Positions 8,011 to 16,341 of a stretch of 50,099 nt of DNA are shown here, in pieces. Within the stretch, counting starts at the first letter, position 1; the number at the start of each line of letters is the position of its first letter. Position numbers and translations under genes: made by a program. Below the pieces are notes generated by a model, which searched no databases, was not told the origin of the DNA, and saw nothing but the letters and a program-made list of their open reading frames with translations. Source of the stretch: Blastocatellia bacterium. Its GTDB lineage: Bacteria; Acidobacteriota; Blastocatellia; HR10; J050. The DNA lies in the NCBI GenBank assembly GCA_026985075.1, contig JALSQX010000040.1, forward strand, positions 1 to 50,099. Reading direction: 5' to 3'.

Positions 8011-10629
8011 ATGAAGATGATCCAAGCCCAAGTAAAAGTTTCGTCTTGTCTGAAATTCGTGACAAGGCTCCTATTATCCATATTGTTCTTGATCAGCATA
8101 TCCACTGGCGACATTGCAGCCGAGGGGTCGCCAATGCTAAGTGTTAGCCCGACCAGCGGCCCACCGGGCAGTACTGTTCGCCTCACTGGGAGCGGCTACA
8201 CTGGCGGGTTAGAGGGTGCTATCTTATGGGATAGTCTGGACGTGGATATACTCGATATACCTAGCAGTGGCATGTTTACTGTTGATTTCTCCATTCCACC
8301 GGGCGCCTCCCTTGGTATGCATACCATCACCGTCTGTACCGGGAACCCTTGCTTCACCGGTGAGTTTGAAGAGCGAGCCTCTGCCACCTTTGAAGTCACC
8401 CCAGGCGAACCCTCGGCAGGAACATTCGATGTGCAAATTCAGGCAATAGAGGTGACGCAAGGTATCCGTGGGGATATCCCGAGTCGCACCCCCCCGCGCG
8501 GCAGTATCATTCTCCCCCTCGACAGGGCCGTTCATGTCGCCAACCGGCGCACTATTGTACGTGCCTATCCTTGGGTGCAAGCTGCTCCAGGAACAACAGT
8601 ACCTCCTCTCACTGCACAGTTGTTTGCTTTTCGGGATGGAAGATTATTACCGGGGTCACCTATCTCCCCCGTTAATCCCCGCCTTGAGGGTGTTTCACCA
8701 GACGACACGCTGGAAGAGATGCGGAGCGATGCAACAAAATCCTGGAATTTCGTGTTGCCGCCCGGGTGGGTATCGCTCTCCGAGGATGAAGAATCTTTTT
8801 CTATACTCTTTGTGGCGGAAGCCAATCCACTGAACCTCGAGCCAGAGTGTGAGGGATGTGATGATAACAACCTCGTCTTGCTCGGACAAGACTTTATGCA
8901 CGTAAGACGCGAACCCTACTTCCCTCTTCCAACGAGTAGACGACCTACTCGATCTCCATTGGTTATAGTGCCCTATTTCATCACGCAAATATGCACTGAC
9001 GCCACAGGCGGGCGAAGGATGATTCCTGACCCCACATTGCCCCCATCAAGCCCCCAGTCTACAATGATCCAATTCTTGATTTCATTAAGTGAAATGAGAA
9101 AGCTCCTTCCTATTGCCGAGGGCTCGGCAGGCATGGTCGTTATGCCGCCGATTCCTGAAACCTGGGAGACGGGTCGTTGTGACCGTAGTCCTACCTCAGA
9201 GGACAGCAGGGATTTTGATGTCACTATGATTCGGCGTCATTTTCCAGGCGGCGCAAGGGAGGGAGACCCACTCGGCGTATACCGCATGTTCATCTTTAAT
9301 GACAATAACACTTGGATAAATGGTGGTTACGGCTTTTGCGGCACTTCTCATTTAGTCGCGGATACAGGAAAATTTACCATATTACATGAACTCACTCATT
9401 GCATCGGTCTGGACCACGCAGGGACTGGTCATTGTGAGCGCTTGAACAGCAGTTGCATTGGCGGATATCCGGACGATCACGGCCAGATAGAACCCAATGC
9501 ATTCGGATTTGACACGTTTCTCATGAGCGCTATCTCGCCTCAGCTTCAGCGCCGTCCTGAAGGCTTAGAGGGTGATCCATGCCAGCCACTGGAGATGGAA
9601 AGACCACATGATTACATGTCCGGCGGGCCGGGTCTTAATAAGTGGACATCTCTTTACACCTGGGAAACCATTGCTTCTCTGCTTGGCCAACCTGACGTGG
9701 ATGCCGCTGGTAGCAGCATGCGTACAGCCTTCACATCAGCAATACCCAAGGGTGAGCATCTCCTCATTTCGGGGAGCATAGATTCCAATGAGATCATAAG
9801 GTTGCAACCATTATTCTTTTCGGCTCCAGCCTTAAGCGAATCGCCCCCGAACGATGATCGTCTTGGTGAGTACTGGATCGAGTTCCGAGATATCCAAGGG
9901 GTGCTGTTAGATACTCACAAACTTACGCTAATACAAGCTTCAGATTTAAAGCAACCGATTGGACTTTTTTCTGAATCGGTGCTTCCACCCACCGACTGGC
10001 GGACGTTAGCAATTGTGAAAAATCAGACGGCGTTGGCTACCTTTTCGCGTTCAGCCAGTGCACCGGAAGTGAGCTTAATTACGCCAACTGATGGGACTCA
10101 GTGGCCGGCAACTGGAGAGGTCACTGTTTCTTGGGAAGCTCGCGATGCCGATAAGGAGGCCCTCACTTTCAGAGTGGAGGGCAGTCCTGACGGGCAAGCT
10201 TGGGTAACCTTGGCCAGCGACATCACAGGAACGAGCGTAACCGTCGACTTGGCGGCCATTCCCAGCGGCGGCTGGCAAAAAGGGCAAATACGAGTTCAAG
10301 CCAGCGATGGGCTAAATGTGACTGTATCCAAACCCCGTTTGGTGAATCTCGCCCCCAAGCCTCCTCAGCCTTACATCTTGAATCCGCTCATGGGCGATCG
10401 TTTTGTAAAAGGTCAGAAAGTAACGCTGTTGGGGGTTGCCGGAGACTGGCAAGATGGGCAAATTGAGTCAGGAAACCTGGAGTGGTTGCTGAATGGCAAG
10501 GTAATAGGCAAGGGAGAGAGAATGGAACTCTCTCTGCCGCCTGGCACGTACAGCTTGGTTTTGCGAGCAACGAACAGCATGGGCCTCACGAGGAAGATGG
10601 AAGTCCAACTTGTCGTGAATCAAAAATGA
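8011..10629 (+). CDS. Secreted zinc metallopeptidase with IPT/TIG-like and C-terminal Ig-like domains
   Basis: About 872 residues from ATG 8011, preceded by the purine-rich GAGGGGAGA. A signal peptide spans about residues 10-38. An IPT/TIG-like domain follows (VSPTSGPPGSTVRLTGSGY). In the middle is a metzincin-like zinc site HELTHCIGLDH with His459, Glu460, His463 and His469, and downstream a Met-turn-like HDYMSGG followed by a WTSLYTW segment. The C-terminal 200 residues look like two Ig-like or fibronectin-like repeats (VSLITPTDGTQWPATGEVTV onwards). It is likely an exported or surface protease. Ninety-seven bases separate it from the lgt-like gene, so it may head the block. Substrate unknown. 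Confidence 0.82.
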   Translation: MKMIQAQVKVSSCLKFVTRLLLSILFLISISTGDIAAEGSPMLSVSPTSGPPGSTVRLTGSGYTGGLEGAILWDSLDVDILDIPSSGMFTVDFSIPPGASLGMHTITVCTGNPCFTGEFEERASATFEVTPGEPSAGTFDVQIQAIEVTQGIRGDIPSRTPPRGSIILPLDRAVHVANRRTIVRAYPWVQAAPGTTVPPLTAQLFAFRDGRLLPGSPISPVNPRLEGVSPDDTLEEMRSDATKSWNFVLPPGWVSLSEDEESFSILFVAEANPLNLEPECEGCDDNNLVLLGQDFMHVRREPYFPLPTSRRPTRSPLVIVPYFITQICTDATGGRRMIPDPTLPPSSPQSTMIQFLISLSEMRKLLPIAEGSAGMVVMPPIPETWETGRCDRSPTSEDSRDFDVTMIRRHFPGGAREGDPLGVYRMFIFNDNNTWINGGYGFCGTSHLVADTGKFTILHELTHCIGLDHAGTGHCERLNSSCIGGYPDDHGQIEPNAFGFDTFLMSAISPQLQRRPEGLEGDPCQPLEMERPHDYMSGGPGLNKWTSLYTWETIASLLGQPDVDAAGSSMRTAFTSAIPKGEHLLISGSIDSNEIIRLQPLFFSAPALSESPPNDDRLGEYWIEFRDIQGVLLDTHKLTLIQASDLKQPIGLFSESVLPPTDWRTLAIVKNQTALATFSRSASAPEVSLITPTDGTQWPATGEVTVSWEARDADKEALTFRVEGSPDGQAWVTLASDITGTSVTVDLAAIPSGGWQKGQIRVQASDGLNVTVSKPRLVNLAPKPPQPYILNPLMGDRFVKGQKVTLLGVAGDWQDGQIESGNLEWLLNGKVIGKGERMELSLPPGTYSLVLRATNSMGLTRKMEVQLVVNQK

Positions 10630-10726
10630 GCCCGTGTTTTACGACAGGGGGAAGTCTATTCACGTTGTGTTGTTTGGTTCAGGATGCTGGTCCTCCTCAC
10701 AGCTTCCAACGGATTCCAGAAGTCGT

Positions 10727-11521
10727 ATGATGTTGCCACATGTCATCGAGTACCATGGAGTAGTCATCCCCACATACGGAGTGCTGCGGCTGCTGGCTTT
10801 TGCGGTGGCACTCTGGCTTGGCGTCTACCTGACTGGGCGCGAGGGCATCAGGAGAGGCATCCTCACGCGTTTCGGTCTTCTCACGTTGCTGGTGGGAGTC
10901 ACTTCACCAAAGCTCTATCTGCTTCTCCGGGGAGAGAGTCTTTCACATTTCCTTCGCGCCGGCGGTGGAATCTACTGTGGACTCATCCCCGGGATTCTAT
11001 TTGCCCTGTGGTACTTGAAGCGGCACGGCTTGCCGGTGATGAAGGTGCTCGATGGCTTCAGCCCATCGGTAGCGTTGGGTCTGGCCATCGCTCGGATCGG
11101 CTGTTTTGCCGCTGGTTGCTGCTATGGTCAGCCAACCGATGGGCCCGTCGGCGCGGTATATGAGAACTCATCTTTGACGACCGGCGTTCCCTTGGACGTC
11201 CAGATTCATCCCACCCAGCTTTATGAAGCCGCACTGAGTCTCATCGTGGTTGCTGTGCTGCTCGGCTGGAGAACGCGTCAGAGATTCGACAGTCAGACCT
11301 TCAGCGTGATGCTGATCCTATGCGGGGCGTCGAGATTTCTAGTGGAGATCGTTCGAGGCGACCCGGGGCGAGGCTTCATCGTTGAGGGGTGGCTCTCCGT
11401 GCCGCAGCTTATCAGCCTGTTGCTGATCCTGGCGGCGTCAGGATGGATGCTTCGTCTGGCGCATTCGGGTCATCGCTCTCGAAAAAAGACGAGAAACTCA
11501 AATCGGAGGTGGGTGTCATGA
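10727..11521 (+). CDS. Divergent prolipoprotein diacylglyceryl transferase (Lgt-like)
   Basis: About 264 residues with six or seven hydrophobic segments, matching the Lgt fold, which moves diacylglycerol from phosphatidylglycerol to the lipobox Cys of prolipoproteins at the inner membrane. Recognisable are the VIPTYGVL N-terminus, the Arg in ARIGCFAAGCCYG (place of the E. coli R143 motif), HPTQLYEA, and a late Arg in RFLVEIVRGDPGRG. The motif holding E. coli His103 seems replaced by GGGIYCGL, and GCCYG replaces the usual Asn/Glu-containing segment, so this belongs to a variant class. Start: ATG 10727 or 10730. Its stop overlaps the start of the next gene (ATGA), and two lipobox proteins follow, suggesting a dedicated enzyme. 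Confidence 0.78.
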   Translation: MMLPHVIEYHGVVIPTYGVLRLLAFAVALWLGVYLTGREGIRRGILTRFGLLTLLVGVTSPKLYLLLRGESLSHFLRAGGGIYCGLIPGILFALWYLKRHGLPVMKVLDGFSPSVALGLAIARIGCFAAGCCYGQPTDGPVGAVYENSSLTTGVPLDVQIHPTQLYEAALSLIVVAVLLGWRTRQRFDSQTFSVMLILCGASRFLVEIVRGDPGRGFIVEGWLSVPQLISLLLILAASGWMLRLAHSGHRSRKKTRNSNRRWVS

Positions 11522-13263
11522 AGACCAACCTCAAGTCGCAGAGTATAAAGCTGATCCCAGTGGGAAGCCGAAGCCCAATCTGGGGAGGCTGGAGGTTCAA
11601 GGCGTTCCTGCTCATACTGGCGCTCGTGCTGCTCTCTCTGCCGCCACCCTCGGCGAGCATCATACATGCTATCAGCTCGCCGGGCAGCCTGGACCCGAGT
11701 GGGTGGCTACCAGATCCTGAGGTGACGCCGACGGCCGCTGCTGCTGTGGCTGTTGGGTCGTTCGACTTTCCCCAATCGTTCATTGTTCGAGGTACAGGCA
11801 CATTCTCAGTTGCGGGCGTGGATATTCGCGGCCGTTTTGAGACAGCTTACTTTGTAGGCACTGATGGCCGAGTGACGATCAGGCAACTCCGAGCCGAGGT
11901 GGATCCGGCTGGGGTTTTGATCTTCAGGGTACCCATCCTTCGTGACAGAAGAGTCCCGCTTTTCTGCGCCAGCGCCGTCAATGTGGGTCCCATTAACGGC
12001 GTCGTCGACCCCACCGGCAAACTGACGATTCCCAGCGGTGCGGCGACGGTCCTGGGGAGCACGTTCAGCGAGCCGGGGCCATTCCCTCGCGGCTGTCCGG
12101 GTCGCGGTGCCGTGAGCTTTTTCTCAGCCACAAACAATGACTCACTCACGGGGCGCCACGATCCGGCCAGAGATGAGTTCCGGCTCGAAGGCGAGTTTCC
12201 CTTCGGCGACTTCAATATCACGATTCGGATGATGGGGAACTATGTGAATCGCCCTCCGCGCGCCATCATCGGTGTTGCGGGACCGGGATTATCACCGACC
12301 CTCGTGCAAGGAGGCTGTCCGCCGCTGAGCGGTATTAACCCGCCCACGACTGAAGCGAATGACCCGGAGGGCCTGAGGGTGATACTCGCCTCGGCTTCCT
12401 TTGATCCCGACGGCGCATGGGGTCGAGCCGATATCTTCCTTGAGCAGTGGTCTCACGCCCGCGCGGGTGGGCCCTTCGAGCTCTTGGGTCAAGGTCCTCG
12501 GATTGGCCCGGTCCTGTTTGAGTTTGGGACGCAGCACCGCCTCCTCTTATCTGTGACAGACCGTGCTGGCGCCATTTCACGAGATAGCTGTGGATTCATC
12601 GTGGTGGACACCACCCCGCCGCTCGTGTTGCCGCCATCTCGTATTACGCTCCTCTGCACTGAGCGAGGTGGAGCCAGCGCGCGCACCTCTCGGGCGCTGC
12701 GCGAGTTCCTCATCGGCGCCCGCACGAGCGACAATTCCGATCCCGCTCCCATGCCCTTACCACCGCAAGTAGATGGCATGGATGTCACTGAAAAAACATT
12801 GTTCCCGCTGGATCGCGGCCAACATCCCCAGCCGTGTTTCACGCCCGTGGTCTTTCGGTTCCAGGATCGGCACGGCAACATCGGTGCGGCTATCTCGGGC
12901 GTCCGGGTGGTGGATCGCCGGCCGCCGGACTTGAGTGTGGATCTCTTCCCGAATCTGCTTCAGCCCACGTTCGAGTTTGTCACGATTCGGGCCGACATCC
13001 TCACGGCGGACGTGTGCGGAGGGGTGAGTGTGATTCTGGACGCCATCGTGGCCGACCCACCCCCACCGCCGCAGAGCGATCTGGTGCTCATCAGGGGCGC
13101 CGAGTTTGGCACCGATGACCGCGAGTTCCAGTTACGTGCGGCGCCAGCGATTGGTCCGAACCAACAACCGGTGGATCGGATATATAAGGTCACATACCTT
13201 TCGCTGGACGACCTGGGCAATGAAACCCGCGCCACGGCTCGGGTCATCGTCAAAGCCATGTGA
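11518..13263 (+). CDS. Large secreted protein A1 with C-terminal HYR/Ig-like region
   Basis: 581 residues from ATG 11518, with GGAGGTG 6-12 bases upstream and an ATGA overlap with the lgt-like gene. A long basic N-region precedes a hydrophobic segment (about 27-45) that looks like a signal peptide. The middle holds a beta-rich region with the VRGTGTFSV and YVNRPPRAIIGV blocks. The C-terminal 220 residues begin with VVDTTPPLVLPP and end DDLGNETRATARVIV, resembling HYR/Ig-like adhesion modules. Residues 366-554 are encoded by a 566-bp segment nearly identical to one in A2. No known function; probably a surface or matrix component. Confidence 0.75.
   Translation: MKTNLKSQSIKLIPVGSRSPIWGGWRFKAFLLILALVLLSLPPPSASIIHAISSPGSLDPSGWLPDPEVTPTAAAAVAVGSFDFPQSFIVRGTGTFSVAGVDIRGRFETAYFVGTDGRVTIRQLRAEVDPAGVLIFRVPILRDRRVPLFCASAVNVGPINGVVDPTGKLTIPSGAATVLGSTFSEPGPFPRGCPGRGAVSFFSATNNDSLTGRHDPARDEFRLEGEFPFGDFNITIRMMGNYVNRPPRAIIGVAGPGLSPTLVQGGCPPLSGINPPTTEANDPEGLRVILASASFDPDGAWGRADIFLEQWSHARAGGPFELLGQGPRIGPVLFEFGTQHRLLLSVTDRAGAISRDSCGFIVVDTTPPLVLPPSRITLLCTERGGASARTSRALREFLIGARTSDNSDPAPMPLPPQVDGMDVTEKTLFPLDRGQHPQPCFTPVVFRFQDRHGNIGAAISGVRVVDRRPPDLSVDLFPNLLQPTFEFVTIRADILTADVCGGVSVILDAIVADPPPPPQSDLVLIRGAEFGTDDREFQLRAAPAIGPNQQPVDRIYKVTYLSLDDLGNETRATARVIVKAM
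12613..13178 (+). repeat. 566-bp near-identical duplication, copy 1
   Basis: This stretch matches 15671-16236 with one visible mismatch (T at 13137, C at 16195), while DNA on both sides diverges strongly. The boundaries lie inside the two A genes and keep frame. Such a sharp island of identity between older paralogues indicates recent gene conversion or a recent internal replacement. Confidence 0.9.
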
Positions 13264-13278
13264 AAGAGGAGTTACATC

Positions 13279-14568
13279 ATGAACCGACAAGGGAGATTGA
13301 GGAGAAGGTCATCACGCTCCTGGTTGCAGTCGCTTGCTCAACTCTGCTGGATGTGGGGGGTCGTGGCCCTGCTGGTCGCGACTGAACTTTACACGACCGG
13401 GTGCGGACTCATACTTGATTTTGCTCCAAAAGAGGAAGCGGTGCGGGGATACAGATATCGTTGCGAAATGACGGTGAGGAATTCGGAAGTAGGACCGGAT
13501 GGAAGACTTTTTGAAAAGCATATTACGAGCGATGATCTGGAGTTTCGGGATCGACCTTTCTTCACTTGTATTAGTGATGACGCCGCGCTCTGCCCTCCTG
13601 GATGTGCCAGGACCGAGGAAGACGTGATCAGGAACTGGAGAAATTGGGTCGCTCGGCGTATTGAGGATTTCATCACTGGCCGTGCCACCCTTGGGGAATT
13701 CACATCGGACTTTGAATTGTACCGAGAACCTTGGTGCGAGGTCGAGGGGACGGCCAGATGTGAGCTACTGGAGCCATTGCCGCCCACGCCCGAGCCTCTT
13801 TGTCCGTCTCTTGTAGACCCCTTGCCCGACGAAACGTTGGAATCGTGTCCTGCCTCCCCCATCCCCTGCCTTGAACTTGATCCCCTCGATATCGATTTTG
13901 GCAGCGTGCCGGTTGGGCGAGCGAGTGGTCCAGTTCCGGTCACGGTCAGAAACTGTGACACAAGCCAGGTGCGTATTCGAGTTGCTAAGGACACCGTCCG
14001 TGGTAATCCCGATGATTTCGTCATCACGGCGAATGGATGCGCTCCGAGAGACACGAGAGAGAGGACGGAGGATCGGCCATTAGATCCCATGGAAGAGTGC
14101 ACTCTCGACGTGCAATTCAACCCAATGAGACCGCGCACACGTATTGGGTTCATCCGCATTGAGAGTGAGGGCCATTTCACTCGGGGGACATTCGGAGTGG
14201 TGCTGAGAGGTGAGGGAGTGCCTGGGGAACTTGGTGTTGACCCGAATCCTGCATGCTTTCGCCGCGCCAGTCGAGTCGGTGGGTGCTGGGTCCATGATGT
14301 CATCATTACTAATAGCGGTCCCGGAGACGTGAGAGTCAATGTCCCTATGATCACGCCTCCTTATGAGATTGAGAGCGTTGACCCAGCAGGTGCTTTCCCT
14401 CGTACGCTGAATCCGGTCGGCACACCGCCCCCCAGCAGCACCGGACTCAGAGTCCGTCTGAGGCTGTGCAGTGATACGAGGGAAGATGGGGAGCTCTTGA
14501 TCAACAGTGATGCAGCAGAATCTCCAGTGAGCGTGCGCCTCGTGAGTCCATCTCATCCGTGTCCGTGA
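13279..14568 (+). CDS. Putative lipoprotein B1 with choice-of-anchor/ASH-like domain
   Basis: 429 residues. A basic N-terminus and hydrophobic stretch (about 20-37) lead to Thr-Thr-Gly-Cys at about residue 42, an acceptable though not ideal lipobox. A Cys-rich segment with DDAALCPPGCARTEED and NWRNWVARRIEDF follows, corresponding to the dockerin-like region of B2 but without its calcium loop. The C-terminal half has two ASPM/SPD-2/Hydin-like (choice-of-anchor D) beta-sandwich repeats, recognised by DIDFGSVPVGR and VRNCD. It starts 15 bases after A1 with a GAGGAG-type site. Paralogous to B2 (16342). Likely an outer-surface lipoprotein; function unknown. Confidence 0.72.
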   Translation: MNRQGRLRRRSSRSWLQSLAQLCWMWGVVALLVATELYTTGCGLILDFAPKEEAVRGYRYRCEMTVRNSEVGPDGRLFEKHITSDDLEFRDRPFFTCISDDAALCPPGCARTEEDVIRNWRNWVARRIEDFITGRATLGEFTSDFELYREPWCEVEGTARCELLEPLPPTPEPLCPSLVDPLPDETLESCPASPIPCLELDPLDIDFGSVPVGRASGPVPVTVRNCDTSQVRIRVAKDTVRGNPDDFVITANGCAPRDTRERTEDRPLDPMEECTLDVQFNPMRPRTRIGFIRIESEGHFTRGTFGVVLRGEGVPGELGVDPNPACFRRASRVGGCWVHDVIITNSGPGDVRVNVPMITPPYEIESVDPAGAFPRTLNPVGTPPPSSTGLRVRLRLCSDTREDGELLINSDAAESPVSVRLVSPSHPCP

Positions 14569-14611
14569 CGAAAACAAAAGGCGCGACATTAGAAATGGAA
14601 GGTGGAACGAT

Positions 14612-16327
14612 ATGAAGAGCAACTTCAAATCATGGTGCCCGGGACTGATCGGAGCGGGAGCCCGAGGCCTCGTTTGGCGAGGCTGGAGCGTTCGGGCGTT
14701 TCTGCTCGTGCTGGCGCTTGTTCTGCTCTCTTGGCCACTACCAACGGTGATGACGGTTGTGGCTGAGCCGCCCGCAGAGCTGGCGTCGGTCGCCGCCGGG
14801 TTTTTCAACGTTCCCCAAGCTTTCATCGTCCGAGGGCGGGGGATCATTTCGGTTGATGGCATCCAGGACGACTTCCCGGGCGGTTTTGAGATGAGCTATC
14901 TGGTGTATCCCGATGGCCGTGTGACGATCTCCCGACTGGTGGCCACGATTGGCGATGGGAACTACCTGGTTCGAGACCGTCGCGTTCTGCGGGACATCCG
15001 CATCGAGCTTCACTGTAGCCGCGGCGCCAATCGCAACCCGATCACGGCCATGTTAGACCCTACCGGCAAACTGGTGATTCCACCGGGAGCGGCCATGATT
15101 TCGGGGGTCTCTTACCCAGAGAGAGCAGAGGACGGCTCTTGTCCCGGTCGCGGCGACGTGCTCACGTTCGAGGCCACCAATAATGCTCCGCTCCAAGGGC
15201 GACACGACCCGATGAGAGACGAGTTCACGTTGGAAGGCCGATTCCGGGCCATGGCGGCGGAGCGGGAGACCGACGTCACCATCACCATGACGGGGCATTA
15301 TGTCAATCGCCCGCCGGTCGCCATCATCGGCGTCAGGGGACGTGGATTGCCCGCTATCCTCGGCCAGGGGGGCTGCCCACCTACAAGGGGAGTGAATCCA
15401 CCGACGACAGAGGCCAACGACCCGCGGGGGCTGTTAGTGACCCTCATTTCCGCCTCGGATGATCCTGACGGTTCTTTCCGCCGATCCGATATACGGAGCG
15501 AGCAGTGGTATCACGCCCCCGGTCCGGTGCCACTGGAGTTCTTGGGCTTTGGGCGCGAGATCGGTCCCGTCCTGTTCGAGTTTGGGCCGGAGCACCGCCT
15601 GGGCCTCCTGGTGACGGATCTGGCTGGCGCCATCTCAAGCGATGGGTGCTTCTTCAAGGTCGTTGATACGACCCCGCCGCTCGTGTTGCCGCCATCTCGT
15701 ATTACGCTCCTCTGCACTGAGCGAGGTGGAGCCAGCGCGCGCACCTCTCGGGCGCTGCGCGAGTTCCTCATCGGCGCCCGCACGAGCGACAATTCCGATC
15801 CCGCTCCCATGCCCTTACCACCGCAAGTAGATGGCATGGATGTCACTGAAAAAACATTGTTCCCGCTGGATCGCGGCCAACATCCCCAGCCGTGTTTCAC
15901 GCCCGTGGTCTTTCGGTTCCAGGATCGGCACGGCAACATCGGTGCGGCTATCTCGGGCGTCCGGGTGGTGGATCGCCGGCCGCCGGACTTGAGTGTGGAT
16001 CTCTTCCCGAATCTGCTTCAGCCCACGTTCGAGTTTGTCACGATTCGGGCCGACATCCTCACGGCGGACGTGTGCGGAGGGGTGAGTGTGATTCTGGACG
16101 CCATCGTGGCCGACCCACCCCCACCGCCGCAGAGCGATCTGGTGCTCATCAGGGGCGCCGAGTTTGGCACCGATGACCGCGAGTTCCAGTTACGCGCGGC
16201 GCCAGCGATTGGTCCGAACCAACAACCGGTGGATCGCATTTACACGGTCACTTATGTCGCCGTTGACGAATTCGGGAACAAGACGCAGGCCTCAGCCGAG
16301 GTCATCGTCAAAGCGATGGGACAATAA
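14612..16327 (+). CDS. Large secreted protein A2, paralogue of A1
   Basis: 571 residues. The architecture is the same as A1: basic N-region with GWSVRAFLLVLALVLLSWP as signal-peptide core, a middle beta-rich region (VRGRGIISV, YVNRPPVAIIGV, GGCPPTRGVNPPTTEANDP) and the HYR/Ig-like C-terminal region beginning VVDTTPPLVLPP. Residues 354-541 come from the 566-bp segment shared with A1; the last 30 residues diverge again (VDEFGNKTQASAEVIV). It begins 43 bases after B1, and B2 follows after 14 bases, so the cassette A-B is duplicated in tandem. Role unknown; secretion is inferred from the signal peptide. Confidence 0.75.
   Translation: MKSNFKSWCPGLIGAGARGLVWRGWSVRAFLLVLALVLLSWPLPTVMTVVAEPPAELASVAAGFFNVPQAFIVRGRGIISVDGIQDDFPGGFEMSYLVYPDGRVTISRLVATIGDGNYLVRDRRVLRDIRIELHCSRGANRNPITAMLDPTGKLVIPPGAAMISGVSYPERAEDGSCPGRGDVLTFEATNNAPLQGRHDPMRDEFTLEGRFRAMAAERETDVTITMTGHYVNRPPVAIIGVRGRGLPAILGQGGCPPTRGVNPPTTEANDPRGLLVTLISASDDPDGSFRRSDIRSEQWYHAPGPVPLEFLGFGREIGPVLFEFGPEHRLGLLVTDLAGAISSDGCFFKVVDTTPPLVLPPSRITLLCTERGGASARTSRALREFLIGARTSDNSDPAPMPLPPQVDGMDVTEKTLFPLDRGQHPQPCFTPVVFRFQDRHGNIGAAISGVRVVDRRPPDLSVDLFPNLLQPTFEFVTIRADILTADVCGGVSVILDAIVADPPPPPQSDLVLIRGAEFGTDDREFQLRAAPAIGPNQQPVDRIYTVTYVAVDEFGNKTQASAEVIVKAMGQ
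15671..16236 (+). repeat. 566-bp near-identical duplication, copy 2
   Basis: Partner of 12613-13178 at an offset of 3058 bases, lying wholly within gene A2. One visible difference only. Outside the segment A1 and A2 share motifs but not DNA identity. Confidence 0.9.
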
Positions 16328-16341
16328 GGGGACGTTAAACC

